Shown in pieces: positions 46,692-53,926 of a stretch of 64,000 bases of DNA. The stretch covers positions 248,001 through 312,000 of the forward strand of contig NZ_BMVK01000002.1 in NCBI RefSeq assembly GCF_014650675.1. Reading direction: 5' to 3'. Positions within the stretch are counted from its first letter, which is position 1. Each line of letters starts with the position of its first letter. A program made the position numbers and the translations under genes. The stretch is from Streptomyces anulatus (GTDB taxonomy: Bacteria; Actinomycetota; Actinomycetes; Streptomycetales; Streptomycetaceae). Below the pieces are notes generated by a model. That model had not been told where the DNA came from. It did no database searches and worked only from the letters and a program-made list of their open reading frames with translations.

Positions 46692-48083
46692 TCAGCCGAC
46701 ATCGAGACGCAGGAGATCTTCCTCCGTCTCGCGCCGGACGATGACGCGTGCCTCTCCGTCGCGGACCGCGACGACCGGCGGGCGCAGCGCGTGGTTGTAG
46801 TTGCTCGCCATGGAACGGCAGTACGCGCCGGTGGCGGGGACGGCGATCAGGTCGCCGGGGGCCAGGTCGGCGGGGAGGAACGCGTCCTTGACCACGATGT
46901 CGCCGCTCTCGCAGTGCTTGCCGACGACCCGGACCAGCATGGGTTCGGCGTCCGAGGTGCGGGAGACGAGCGCGACGCTGTACTCGGCGTCGTACAGCGC
47001 GGTGCGGATGTTGTCCGACATGCCGCCGTCGACGCTGACGTACGTCCGCAGCCCCTCCAGGGGCTTGATCGTGCCGACCTCGTACAGCGTGAACGCGGTC
47101 GGTCCGACGATGGCGCGGCCCGGCTCCACGGAGATGCGGGGGGTGCGCAGCTTCGCGGACTCGCACTCGCGGGTGACGATGTCGCTGAGCGCCTTGGCGA
47201 TCTCGTGCGGCTCGCGGGGGTCGTCCTCGGAGGTGTACGCGATACCGAGGCCGCCGCCGAGGTCGATCTCGGGCAGTTCGACGCCGTGCTCGTCGCGGAT
47301 CTCGGCGAGCAGCTGCACCACGCGCCGGGCGGAGACCTCGAATCCGGCCATGTCGAAGATCTGCGAGCCGATGTGCGAGTGGACGCCGATGAGGTCGAGG
47401 CCGTCGAGGGAGAGGGCACGGCGCACCGCCTCGGCGGCCTGCCCGTCGGCGAGCGCGATCCCGAACTTCTGGTCCTCGTGCGCGGTGGCGATGAACTCGT
47501 GGGTGTGGGCCTCGACGCCGACGGTGACGCGGATCTGCACCCGCTGGCGGACGCCGTGCCGCTGGGCGATGTGGGCGACGCGGACGATCTCCTGGAAGGA
47601 GTCGAGCACGATCCGCCCGATGCCCGCCTCGACGGCCCGCTCGATCTCGGCGACGGTCTTGTTGTTGCCGTGGAAGGCGATGCGTTCGGCGGGCATTCCG
47701 GCGTCCAGCGCGGTGGTCAGCTCACCGCCGGAGCAGACGTCGAGGTTCAGCCCCTCCTCCTTCAGCCAGCGCACGACGGCGCGGGAGAGGAAGGCCTTCC
47801 CGGCGTAGAAGACGTCGGCGTCCGGGCCGAAGGCCTCGGACCAGGCGCGGCAACGGGCCCGGAAGTCGCTCTCGTCGAGGAAGTAGGCGGGGGTGCCGAA
47901 CTCCTCCGCGAGCCGGGCGACGGTGATCCCGCCGACGGTGAGGGCGCCGTCCGCGTCGCGGGTGACGGTGCGCGACCAGACCTTCTCGTCGAGGACGTTG
48001 AGGTCGGCGGCGGGCGCGGAGTAGTGCCCCTCGGTGAGGACGTCGGCGTGACGGGGTCCTGCGGGGTGTGCGGAGCGGCTCAT
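46692..48083 (-). CDS. lysA: diaminopimelate decarboxylase
   Basis: 463 aa, PLP enzyme of alanine-racemase fold type III. It makes lysine from meso-diaminopimelate. The PLP lysine lies in DVFYAGKAFLSRAV, the His-containing motif is GVHSHIGSQIFDM, the glycine loop is EIDLGGGLGIAY, and the C-terminal CESGD supplies the active-site Cys from the partner subunit. It lies 32 bp after nrtL and is probably co-transcribed with it. Confidence 0.96.
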   Translation of the reverse strand: MSRSAHPAGPRHADVLTEGHYSAPAADLNVLDEKVWSRTVTRDADGALTVGGITVARLAEEFGTPAYFLDESDFRARCRAWSEAFGPDADVFYAGKAFLSRAVVRWLKEEGLNLDVCSGGELTTALDAGMPAERIAFHGNNKTVAEIERAVEAGIGRIVLDSFQEIVRVAHIAQRHGVRQRVQIRVTVGVEAHTHEFIATAHEDQKFGIALADGQAAEAVRRALSLDGLDLIGVHSHIGSQIFDMAGFEVSARRVVQLLAEIRDEHGVELPEIDLGGGLGIAYTSEDDPREPHEIAKALSDIVTRECESAKLRTPRISVEPGRAIVGPTAFTLYEVGTIKPLEGLRTYVSVDGGMSDNIRTALYDAEYSVALVSRTSDAEPMLVRVVGKHCESGDIVVKDAFLPADLAPGDLIAVPATGAYCRSMASNYNHALRPPVVAVRDGEARVIVRRETEEDLLRLDVG

Positions 48084-48115
48084 CGTGATGTTCTCTCGGG
48101 TCTGTTCTGATCGCG

Positions 48116-49291
48116 TCAGAGGTGTTCGGGCGCGCGGATGCCGAGCAGGGACAGGCCGCCTGCCAGCACCGTCCCGGCGGCTTCGGCGAGAGCCAGCCGG
48201 GCACGGTGGGCGGCCGAGGGTTTCTCGTCACCGGCGGGCAGGGGCGGGCAGGAGTCGTGGAAGTCGAAGAACGCGTGCGCGACGGCTTCCAACTGCCGGG
48301 CGACCCGGTCGGGCGCGCGGTGACGGGCCCCGGCGAGCAGGACGCCGGGGTGGTCGGCGATGAGGTCGAGGAGGGGACGGGCCGCACCGTCGTACGGGAA
48401 GGAGTCTTCGCCGTACGGAGCGTGCGGGGCGCCCGGGGTGTGCTGGGTGTGCCCGGCGCCCTGGGCGGTCCCGGCGTGGCTCTCGCTGTCCGGGCCGGGT
48501 CCGGCGTACGGGGCGTGCCCTGCGGTGAAGCCGAGGAGGGCGGCCCCGCGGGTGAGGGCACGGGCCCTGGCGTGGGCGTAACGGACCCGGAAGAGCGGGT
48601 TGGCCTCGCCCTGGACGAGCAGTGCGGGGCCGAGGGCGGCGCGGTCGTGCCCGGCGGGCCGCAGGAGCCCCCAGCGGGCCGCGTCGGGCCCGAGCCGCTC
48701 CAGCAGCTCCCCCGCGGTGACCCCGGCGGGGACGGGCCGGATCCCGGTGAGCGGTACGGGGGGCGTCCCGTGCGCGTCGACGGTGACGCCGAGGCGCGCC
48801 CAGTCCGGATCGGACGCCTCCTCGCAGCTGACCCGGACCCGGGCGCCCTGGGCGACGACGAGCCGGCGCACGGCATGGGCGGTGACGGCGGCGCGGACCT
48901 CCCGCGCGTGGTGGAACTGGAGGATCTCCTCCCGGAGCGCGTCCCCGTGTCCGTACGCGAGCCCCTGTTCCCGTACGGCGTCGAGCACGGCCCGGTCGCC
49001 CGCGTCCGGGGCGTCGAGGGTGAAGCTCAGGAACCCCGGTCCGGTGATCTCGACCCGCCCGACGCCGGGCTCGGCGGCGACGCGTTCCCGCAGGATGGCC
49101 GCGATCTCCAGGGCGGGCAGCGCGGCGGGCCCGGCGAGCTGGAGTGCGACGGCGCAGGCGTAGTCCCCGCTGCCGCCGGGCCGGGTCCTCTCCACCCGCA
49201 CGCGCGCGGGCACGGGTGCGCGCAACGCATCCTCGTCGACCGCGCGGCGCACGGCGTGCAGCACGGTCCGGGAGAGGTCGGCGGGGGTCAC
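48116..49291 (-). CDS. nrtL: ArgS-related anticodon-binding protein NrtL
   Basis: 391 aa. The N-terminal 90 residues resemble the additional tRNA-binding domain of arginyl-tRNA synthetase (ALEIAAILRERVAAEPGV, ITGPGFLSFTL). The C-terminal half resembles the DALR anticodon-binding helix bundle (ANPLFRVRYAHARARAL, then LALAEAAGTVLAGGLSLLGI). The catalytic Rossmann domain with HIGH and KMSKS motifs is missing, so it cannot charge tRNA. The gene occupies the place next to lysA where mycobacteria have argS. It probably derives from argS and may bind tRNA-Arg; its function is not established. Confidence 0.85.
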   Translation of the reverse strand: MTPADLSRTVLHAVRRAVDEDALRAPVPARVRVERTRPGGSGDYACAVALQLAGPAALPALEIAAILRERVAAEPGVGRVEITGPGFLSFTLDAPDAGDRAVLDAVREQGLAYGHGDALREEILQFHHAREVRAAVTAHAVRRLVVAQGARVRVSCEEASDPDWARLGVTVDAHGTPPVPLTGIRPVPAGVTAGELLERLGPDAARWGLLRPAGHDRAALGPALLVQGEANPLFRVRYAHARARALTRGAALLGFTAGHAPYAGPGPDSESHAGTAQGAGHTQHTPGAPHAPYGEDSFPYDGAARPLLDLIADHPGVLLAGARHRAPDRVARQLEAVAHAFFDFHDSCPPLPAGDEKPSAAHRARLALAEAAGTVLAGGLSLLGIRAPEHL

Positions 49292-49373
49292 GGGTCAAGC
49301 GTAGGTGAGAGAGGGGGGCACTCCGCGACCCGGTTTCGCCATCCGGTCAGCCGGACCCGGTTCGCCGCCCGGG

Positions 49374-49808
49374 TCAGCCGGTGGCGCTCCCCGCCCGCCC
49401 GGCACCGCGCCGGCCGTCCACCGAGGGCTCTTCCTCCCCCGTCACCAGCCGGCGCATGATCCGCACCAGCTCGCTCGGCTCGAACGGCTTCGCCAGGAAC
49501 GCGTCGACCCCGGCCGCCACGCCCGCGTCGACCTCGTAGGGCGTACAGGCGCTGATGACGGCGATGGGGAGACGGCGGGTCCGGGGGTCGGAGCGCAGGC
49601 GGGTGGCGGTCTCCAGACCGTCCAGCCGGGGCATCACCACGTCGAGGGTGATCGCGTCGGGGCGGACCCGCTCGACCAGGTCCAGGCACTCGACACCATC
49701 GGCCGCGGTCACGACCTCGAAGCCCTCCAGCTCGAGATTGACCCTGATCAGCTGCCGGATGACCTTGTTGTCGTCGACAACAAGCACGCGGCCGTACGCC
49801 CCTGACAC
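49374..49808 (-). CDS. single-domain response regulator
   Basis: 144 aa, one receiver domain with no output domain. VLVVDDNKVIRQL provides the acidic pocket, the phospho-Asp is in DAITLDVVMPRLDG, and the Lys is in FLAKPFEPSEL. A Gly/Arg-rich tail of about 20 residues ends the protein. The start is GTG 49808, with only a weak site upstream (CGAAGA). No kinase gene is adjacent; such proteins act by protein contact, like CheY. Confidence 0.9.
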   Translation of the reverse strand: MSGAYGRVLVVDDNKVIRQLIRVNLELEGFEVVTAADGVECLDLVERVRPDAITLDVVMPRLDGLETATRLRSDPRTRRLPIAVISACTPYEVDAGVAAGVDAFLAKPFEPSELVRIMRRLVTGEEEPSVDGRRGAGRAGSATG

Positions 49809-49998
49809 TCTTCGAGAGTAGGTCGGCCGGAGGGGCGGCGTCCGGGTTTTGTCCACTTCCGCCCCGGACGGGTGGCCACCGCATGCACGGGCCTCCCGGC
49901 CGGGAGGAAGAGGCACGGAGGCACGGCGGAATACCTGTTCACGGACACCCCGTGGGAGCTGGTAGTGTTTCACCCGTCGCAGAGCAGCACCGCGATAC

Positions 49999-50070
49999 GC
50001 CCCCGTAGCTCAGGGGATAGAGCATCGGCCTCCGGAGCCGGGTGCGCAGGTTCGAATCCTGCCGGGGGCA
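49999..50070 (+). tRNA. tRNA-Arg (anticodon CCG)
   Basis: 72 nt fold into a standard cloverleaf: acceptor GCCCCCG/CGGGGGC, D stem GCTC/GAGC, anticodon stem TCGGC/GCCGG with loop CTCCGGA, T stem GCAGG/CCTGC with TTCGAAT. Anticodon CCG reads CGG. The terminal CCA is not encoded. TTCACG (49938-49943) and TAGTGT (49963-49968) upstream are a possible promoter with a long 19-bp spacer. No repeat of the tRNA 3' end (attachment site) was found downstream in the window. Confidence 0.97.
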
Positions 50071-50084
50071 CTTCCGGATTGAAG

Positions 50085-50112
50085 AACCGGACCAGCAGAG
50101 GCTGGTCCGGTT
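50085..50112 (+). terminator. intrinsic terminator of tRNA-Arg
   Basis: AACCGGACCAGC (50085-50096) pairs perfectly with GCTGGTCCGGTT (50101-50112), loop AGAG, followed by TTTT. It begins 15 bp after the tRNA. Confidence 0.94.
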
Positions 50113-50192
50113 TTTTCGTGCGTGTTGCGGGTACGCCGCGCCCTCGCGGGGACGAGCGGAGCGTGGTCCGGCTCGCCCCACGAGGTGGCGGG

Positions 50193-50246
50193 TCAGCACT
50201 TCCCGTCGACTCAGTACCTGCCGTCGACTCAGTACTTCCCGTCGAC
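50193..50246 (-). repeat. three 18-bp tandem copies of a gene 3' end
   Basis: Units 50229-50246, 50211-50228 and 50193-50210 (gene order on the minus strand) read GTCGACGGGAAGTACTGA with two and one changes. Each encodes V-D-G-(K/R)-(Y/C) followed by TGA in the same frame. The first copy is the true end of the secreted protein gene. Confidence 0.93.
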
Positions 50247-50846
50247 CGGGATCCAGCCGGACCAGGTCTCGGGCTGGTAGAACTTGCCGGTGTCGCCGTC
50301 GTAGCGCAGGACGCGGAGGCGTACGTCCCCGCCCTCGCGGTAGTCCTTGTTGCACGTCGCCCAGGTGTCCGCGCCGAGCTTGTTGACGCAGACCTCCTCG
50401 GCGCGCCCGTAGTCGGTGTAGACCCCGACGGCCGCGGACATGCCGTCCTTCTTCGTGTCGCCCGCCCAGACGATGTCGCCGTTGTGCTGGAAGCACCCGC
50501 TGACGCCGTAGGCGGCGGTCGAACCGAGGCATGTGCTCGACGACGGAGATGCCTTGGCCGCTCCGACGGCTTCCACTTGGCCGCCCGGTACCGGGGTTCC
50601 CACCGGTCCCGCCGGATCCACGGACTCCACCGGTCCCGCCTGGTCCTCCTGGTCCGCCGGGAAGAGAACTGCCGCCCCGGGGTCCGTGGCCCCGCCCTCG
50701 ACGATCTTCACGTCCGCCGGCATCTGCACTTCCTGGGGGCTCACCGGCGCGTCGTCGGCCAGCGCCGGCGTCGCGGTGACCGCCGAGAGCGCAAGTGCTG
50801 ACGCACCGGCGAGAACGCTCAACTTCGAGCGCCAGTTTTCACGCAT
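50229..50846 (-). CDS. secreted hypothetical protein
   Basis: 205 aa. A signal peptide (MRENWRSKLSVLAGASALAL, cleavage near ALA-DD) leads into a Pro/Gly/Val-rich linker to about residue 100. A compact C-terminal domain follows, with four cysteines (TCLGS, GCFQH, EVCVN and ATCNK) that could form two disulphides. Many Trp/Tyr residues are near the end. I do not recognise the family. The start is ATG 50846, though no strong ribosome site is seen. The last codons are triplicated downstream. Confidence 0.8.
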   Translation of the reverse strand: MRENWRSKLSVLAGASALALSAVTATPALADDAPVSPQEVQMPADVKIVEGGATDPGAAVLFPADQEDQAGPVESVDPAGPVGTPVPGGQVEAVGAAKASPSSSTCLGSTAAYGVSGCFQHNGDIVWAGDTKKDGMSAAVGVYTDYGRAEEVCVNKLGADTWATCNKDYREGGDVRLRVLRYDGDTGKFYQPETWSGWIPVDGKY

Positions 50847-51061
50847 GCTTCACTACCCCCGCGCCTGACCTCTGTTGCAAGATCATCAAATATCAATATG
50901 TGAACAGAGTGTGAGACTAAGAGATCGCCGTGACGGATGGAAGGGGCTTCTGTGACGCAGGGGCTCCATGGTGCGGATGATGCACACGCGGCGGGCACGC
51001 CGCGGGCACAGCAGGAGGGGCGGGCACACCTGCGTGCGCCCGCCCCTCCTTCGTACCGAAG

Positions 51062-51391
51062 TCACCGCGCGGGAGGCCCTGCGGCCGGTTCCCCCTCGGC
51101 GATGTCGTGGAACGAGAGATCGAGGGCGCACTCCGCAGGGATCGCGGCGGCGGAGGTCTCGCACTCCGCGGGGCCCGCCCCGACCCGTCCGTCCGTCTCG
51201 GGCGGACCGGCGCGACGCTCGCCCGTCTCGATGTGGCCCGCCATGCCGTCCACGGGAACAGCCGTCGTGGAGGCGGCGGGACCTTCGGGCCGGGTGGCGT
51301 CGGCGGTGTCCGACGAGGACGACCAGGCGGCTCCGCCCGCCGTGGCGCACAGGACGAGTGCGGCCGAGACCGCGACGGTGCGAAATCGCAT
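51062..51391 (-). CDS. small secreted hypothetical protein
   Basis: 109 aa from ATG 51391, with GGGGGATC upstream. The N-terminus MRFRTVAVSAALVLCATAGG is a signal peptide. The mature part is Ala/Glu/Pro-rich with two cysteines (AECETS and AECALD), perhaps one disulphide. No family is recognised. It lies in the small-gene block after tRNA-Arg and has little coding support beyond its signal peptide and ribosome site. Confidence 0.6.
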   Translation of the reverse strand: MRFRTVAVSAALVLCATAGGAAWSSSSDTADATRPEGPAASTTAVPVDGMAGHIETGERRAGPPETDGRVGAGPAECETSAAAIPAECALDLSFHDIAEGEPAAGPPAR

Positions 51392-51788
51392 GAAGATCCC
51401 CCTACGCGGACGCCCCGACATCCGAGTCGTCAGTTGACCCACGGTGCCACAGCGCGCGAGGCGGAGGGCGGAGAACGAGTGAAGATGGCGCACGGAGCGC
51501 CACATGCGCGCCGCGTTTCCGGGGCGGCCCCACCGTGTCGGGGACACCGCGGGGTCGGCCCACGGCACTCGGTCGGGTGAACTGGGCCACGTGCCACAGG
51601 TCGCCCGCCTCCACACAACGGGCGTCGCCCAGGAGTTCGACATGGCGGGCAGCAGCTCCGTCTGGCACTACGATCCGGGCGGACCCGCCCCGAACCAGGA
51701 TCCTCTGCCGCAGCCGGACGAACCAGGGCGCGAGGGCGACCGGACGGATCCGGTCGTGAGCAACAGGAAGCGCGACAGAGGATCACTG
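51392..51788. other. 397-bp spacer between divergent small genes
   Basis: On the plus strand the frame of the next gene stays open from 51504, and ATG 51642 has a good site (CAGGAG, 6 bp). A 162-aa form of that product beginning MAGSSSVWHYDPGG is thus possible. Otherwise nothing clear is seen; the region must carry promoters for both neighbours. Confidence 0.4.
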
Positions 51789-52130
51789 ATGGACACCTCC
51801 CATTTCGTCCTGCCGAGCGAGGAAGCAGAGCGCTACACCGGCCGGCTCATCCGGAAAGGCACCGAGATGATCGGGAACTCTCATCCCGAGGAGAAGGGCT
51901 ATCGGCCCGCGGCTGCCTTCGGCCACCTCGGACTTCCCGAGCCGGAGACGCTCGTACAGGGCGTGCGGAAGATCCGTCTCTGCCTCGACGACCTCACCAC
52001 TCCGGAGGGCACGTACCTCCAGCGGTGCGTCGATCTCTTCACCCATGAACGCGAAGCGGGCACCACGCGGATCTACGTCCGGTCGACCATCGAACCATCC
52101 ATGGAGCCTCCCGTGAGCAAGGCTCCATAA
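51789..52130 (+). CDS. small hypothetical protein
   Basis: 113 aa from ATG 51789 (MDTSHFVLPSEEAERYTG), with GAGGATCACTG upstream; ATG 51642 is an alternative start. It is soluble, mixed charge, mainly helical in appearance, and rich in Glu, Arg and Pro at the end. No motif is recognised. Codon use looks Streptomyces-like. It may be specific to a few strains. Confidence 0.6.
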   Translation: MDTSHFVLPSEEAERYTGRLIRKGTEMIGNSHPEEKGYRPAAAFGHLGLPEPETLVQGVRKIRLCLDDLTTPEGTYLQRCVDLFTHEREAGTTRIYVRSTIEPSMEPPVSKAP

Positions 52131-52258
52131 GCCTGCCGAGCGGGCCGGGCCGACCTTCGAGCCGACCGCACGGCGAACTCCGGTGACGCCGTGCGTGGAG
52201 CGGGGCCGAACCGGGCAGAGTCATGGTGACTTTTCGGCTCGACGGTGGGGGGACCGTT

Positions 52259-53926
52259 ATGGAGTCCGACGATCGGTACGGGGCCGCGGGGCAGAGAGAC
52301 GACGGGGCCGGGTTCGACGGGGCCGGGTTCGGTGGGGCTGTGCCTCCGCCGCCCTCCCGCGCGCCGGACGTGGGGCCGCCGCCGCCCGGTGCGCCCCTGC
52401 GTGCGGTCGGCGCGGCGCTGCTCAATCTGACCGGACTCGGGCTCGGTTACGCCCTGTTGGGGCGCTGGGCGCGGGCCGCTGTGTGCTGGGCGGCCACGGC
52501 GGTGCTGCTGTGGGCGGCGTTGCCGGCCGATCCGGACGGGGTGCCCGGGGGCGTCCTCGTCGGGTATCTGCTCGTGCTGGTGCTCGCCGCCGCCGACGGG
52601 GCCCGGATCGCCCGGCGTTCGGCGCTGGGCGGGGCGTGGCGGCCCGTCCTGGCGGTCGGGCTCGGCGTGGTGCTGCTGGCCGTGCCGGCGGGCGGCGCCG
52701 CGGTGTACGGCTCCGCGCGGGACGAGGCGCGGGAGCAGATGCTGCTGGACCGGCTGGCGGCCGGGGACGAACGGGTCCGGGCGGCCTCGGGGCAGCCGTT
52801 CGGCTCGGTGAAGGGCGAGTACGCGGGGGCGCTCGACGTCTACCGCGCGCTCGGCGAGGACCATCCCGGCTCCCGGGCGGCGAAGCTCGTCCCGGACCGC
52901 CTGAAGACCTACTACGACGCCGTCTCCGCCCCGTACGCCGAGAAGCGGCACTGTGAAGCCGTCGCGCCGTTGACCTATCTGCGGACGCTTCCGGACTCGG
53001 TGGACGGGAAGCTGCTGGGCGCGCTCGCCGCATGGCCCGACGAACCGCTGGCCACGTCGTTGTACGGGTGCGGTGTGTCGCGTCTGGGTGGACCGGGCGG
53101 CGGCGGCACGGAGTTGGGGGAGCTGTTGCGCACGTTCCCCGATTCCGCCTCCGCGCAGCAGGTGGGGCCCGCGATCGGGAAGCGGATCAAGGACCAGGTC
53201 GCGGCGTTGAAGGGGGCCGAGCCGTGTGCGGCCACCGAGGTGCTGCGGGGCCTCGGCGCCACCGCGTCCGAACTCCCCGCCGAGGGTGTGAAGGCGCTGC
53301 GCGCCGATGCCGACCGGGGTGTCGTGGACGGGGTGTACGCCTGCGGGGTTGACCAGTTCGAGGACGGGAAGTTCGGCGACGCGCGCACGACGCTGACCGA
53401 TTTCGCGCGGACGTACAAGAGCGACGGCCGGGTGCGGCAGGCGCGGAACATCGCCATAGCCGCGGAGATCGCCGACGACCGGCCGGCGGCGGGCAAGCGG
53501 CTGCCGCCGTCGAAGCGGCCCGGCGGGTCCCGCATGGAGCTGGTCATCAGCAATGACGCGCCGAACTCGGTCGAGGTGCTCTACACCGGGCCGGTCACCG
53601 GGACCGTCACCCTGAAGGCCTGCGCGGGCTGCGAGCGTTACAGCGCCTCCGCCGGAGCGCGGCAGGCGTGCAAGGCGAGCGGCAGGAGCTACCCGAAGGC
53701 GCGGCTTCGGCTTCCCTCCGGCGAGTACCACTTCCTCTACAAGCACGGCACGGGCGCGACCGCCGGGGTGGACAGCTACTCCTCGGGGACGAAGGTCCAG
53801 CCTGGCTACACCTACACCAGCTGCACCTACGTCATCGAGCGGAATCCCTTCGGGCTGGACCTGCCCCTGATCCCGGACCCGGTGAAGCCGGTGCTCAGCC
53901 CTTGGGTCGCGGGTTCTTATCGATGA
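52259..53926 (+). CDS. membrane protein with large extracytoplasmic domain
   Basis: 555 aa. A Gly/Pro-rich cytoplasmic start precedes three hydrophobic segments (about residues 50-155, including TAVLLWAALPADPDG and VLAVGLGVVLLAVPAGG). A soluble outer part of about 400 residues follows, with TPR-like helices (DVYRALGEDHPGS) and a C-terminal beta-rich domain with paired Cys (KACAGCERYSAS). ATG 52259 follows GGGGGGACC. The gene is convergent with the Ser/Thr kinase and overlaps it by 32 bp. No family is recognised; a cell-surface or kinase-linked role would be a guess. Confidence 0.75.
   Translation: MESDDRYGAAGQRDDGAGFDGAGFGGAVPPPPSRAPDVGPPPPGAPLRAVGAALLNLTGLGLGYALLGRWARAAVCWAATAVLLWAALPADPDGVPGGVLVGYLLVLVLAAADGARIARRSALGGAWRPVLAVGLGVVLLAVPAGGAAVYGSARDEAREQMLLDRLAAGDERVRAASGQPFGSVKGEYAGALDVYRALGEDHPGSRAAKLVPDRLKTYYDAVSAPYAEKRHCEAVAPLTYLRTLPDSVDGKLLGALAAWPDEPLATSLYGCGVSRLGGPGGGGTELGELLRTFPDSASAQQVGPAIGKRIKDQVAALKGAEPCAATEVLRGLGATASELPAEGVKALRADADRGVVDGVYACGVDQFEDGKFGDARTTLTDFARTYKSDGRVRQARNIAIAAEIADDRPAAGKRLPPSKRPGGSRMELVISNDAPNSVEVLYTGPVTGTVTLKACAGCERYSASAGARQACKASGRSYPKARLRLPSGEYHFLYKHGTGATAGVDSYSSGTKVQPGYTYTSCTYVIERNPFGLDLPLIPDPVKPVLSPWVAGSYR

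Noticed and set aside
49999..52258. Integrated plasmid or prophage at tRNA-Arg
   Set aside because: No integrase, replication or transfer gene, and no duplicate of the tRNA 3' end, is found in the window.
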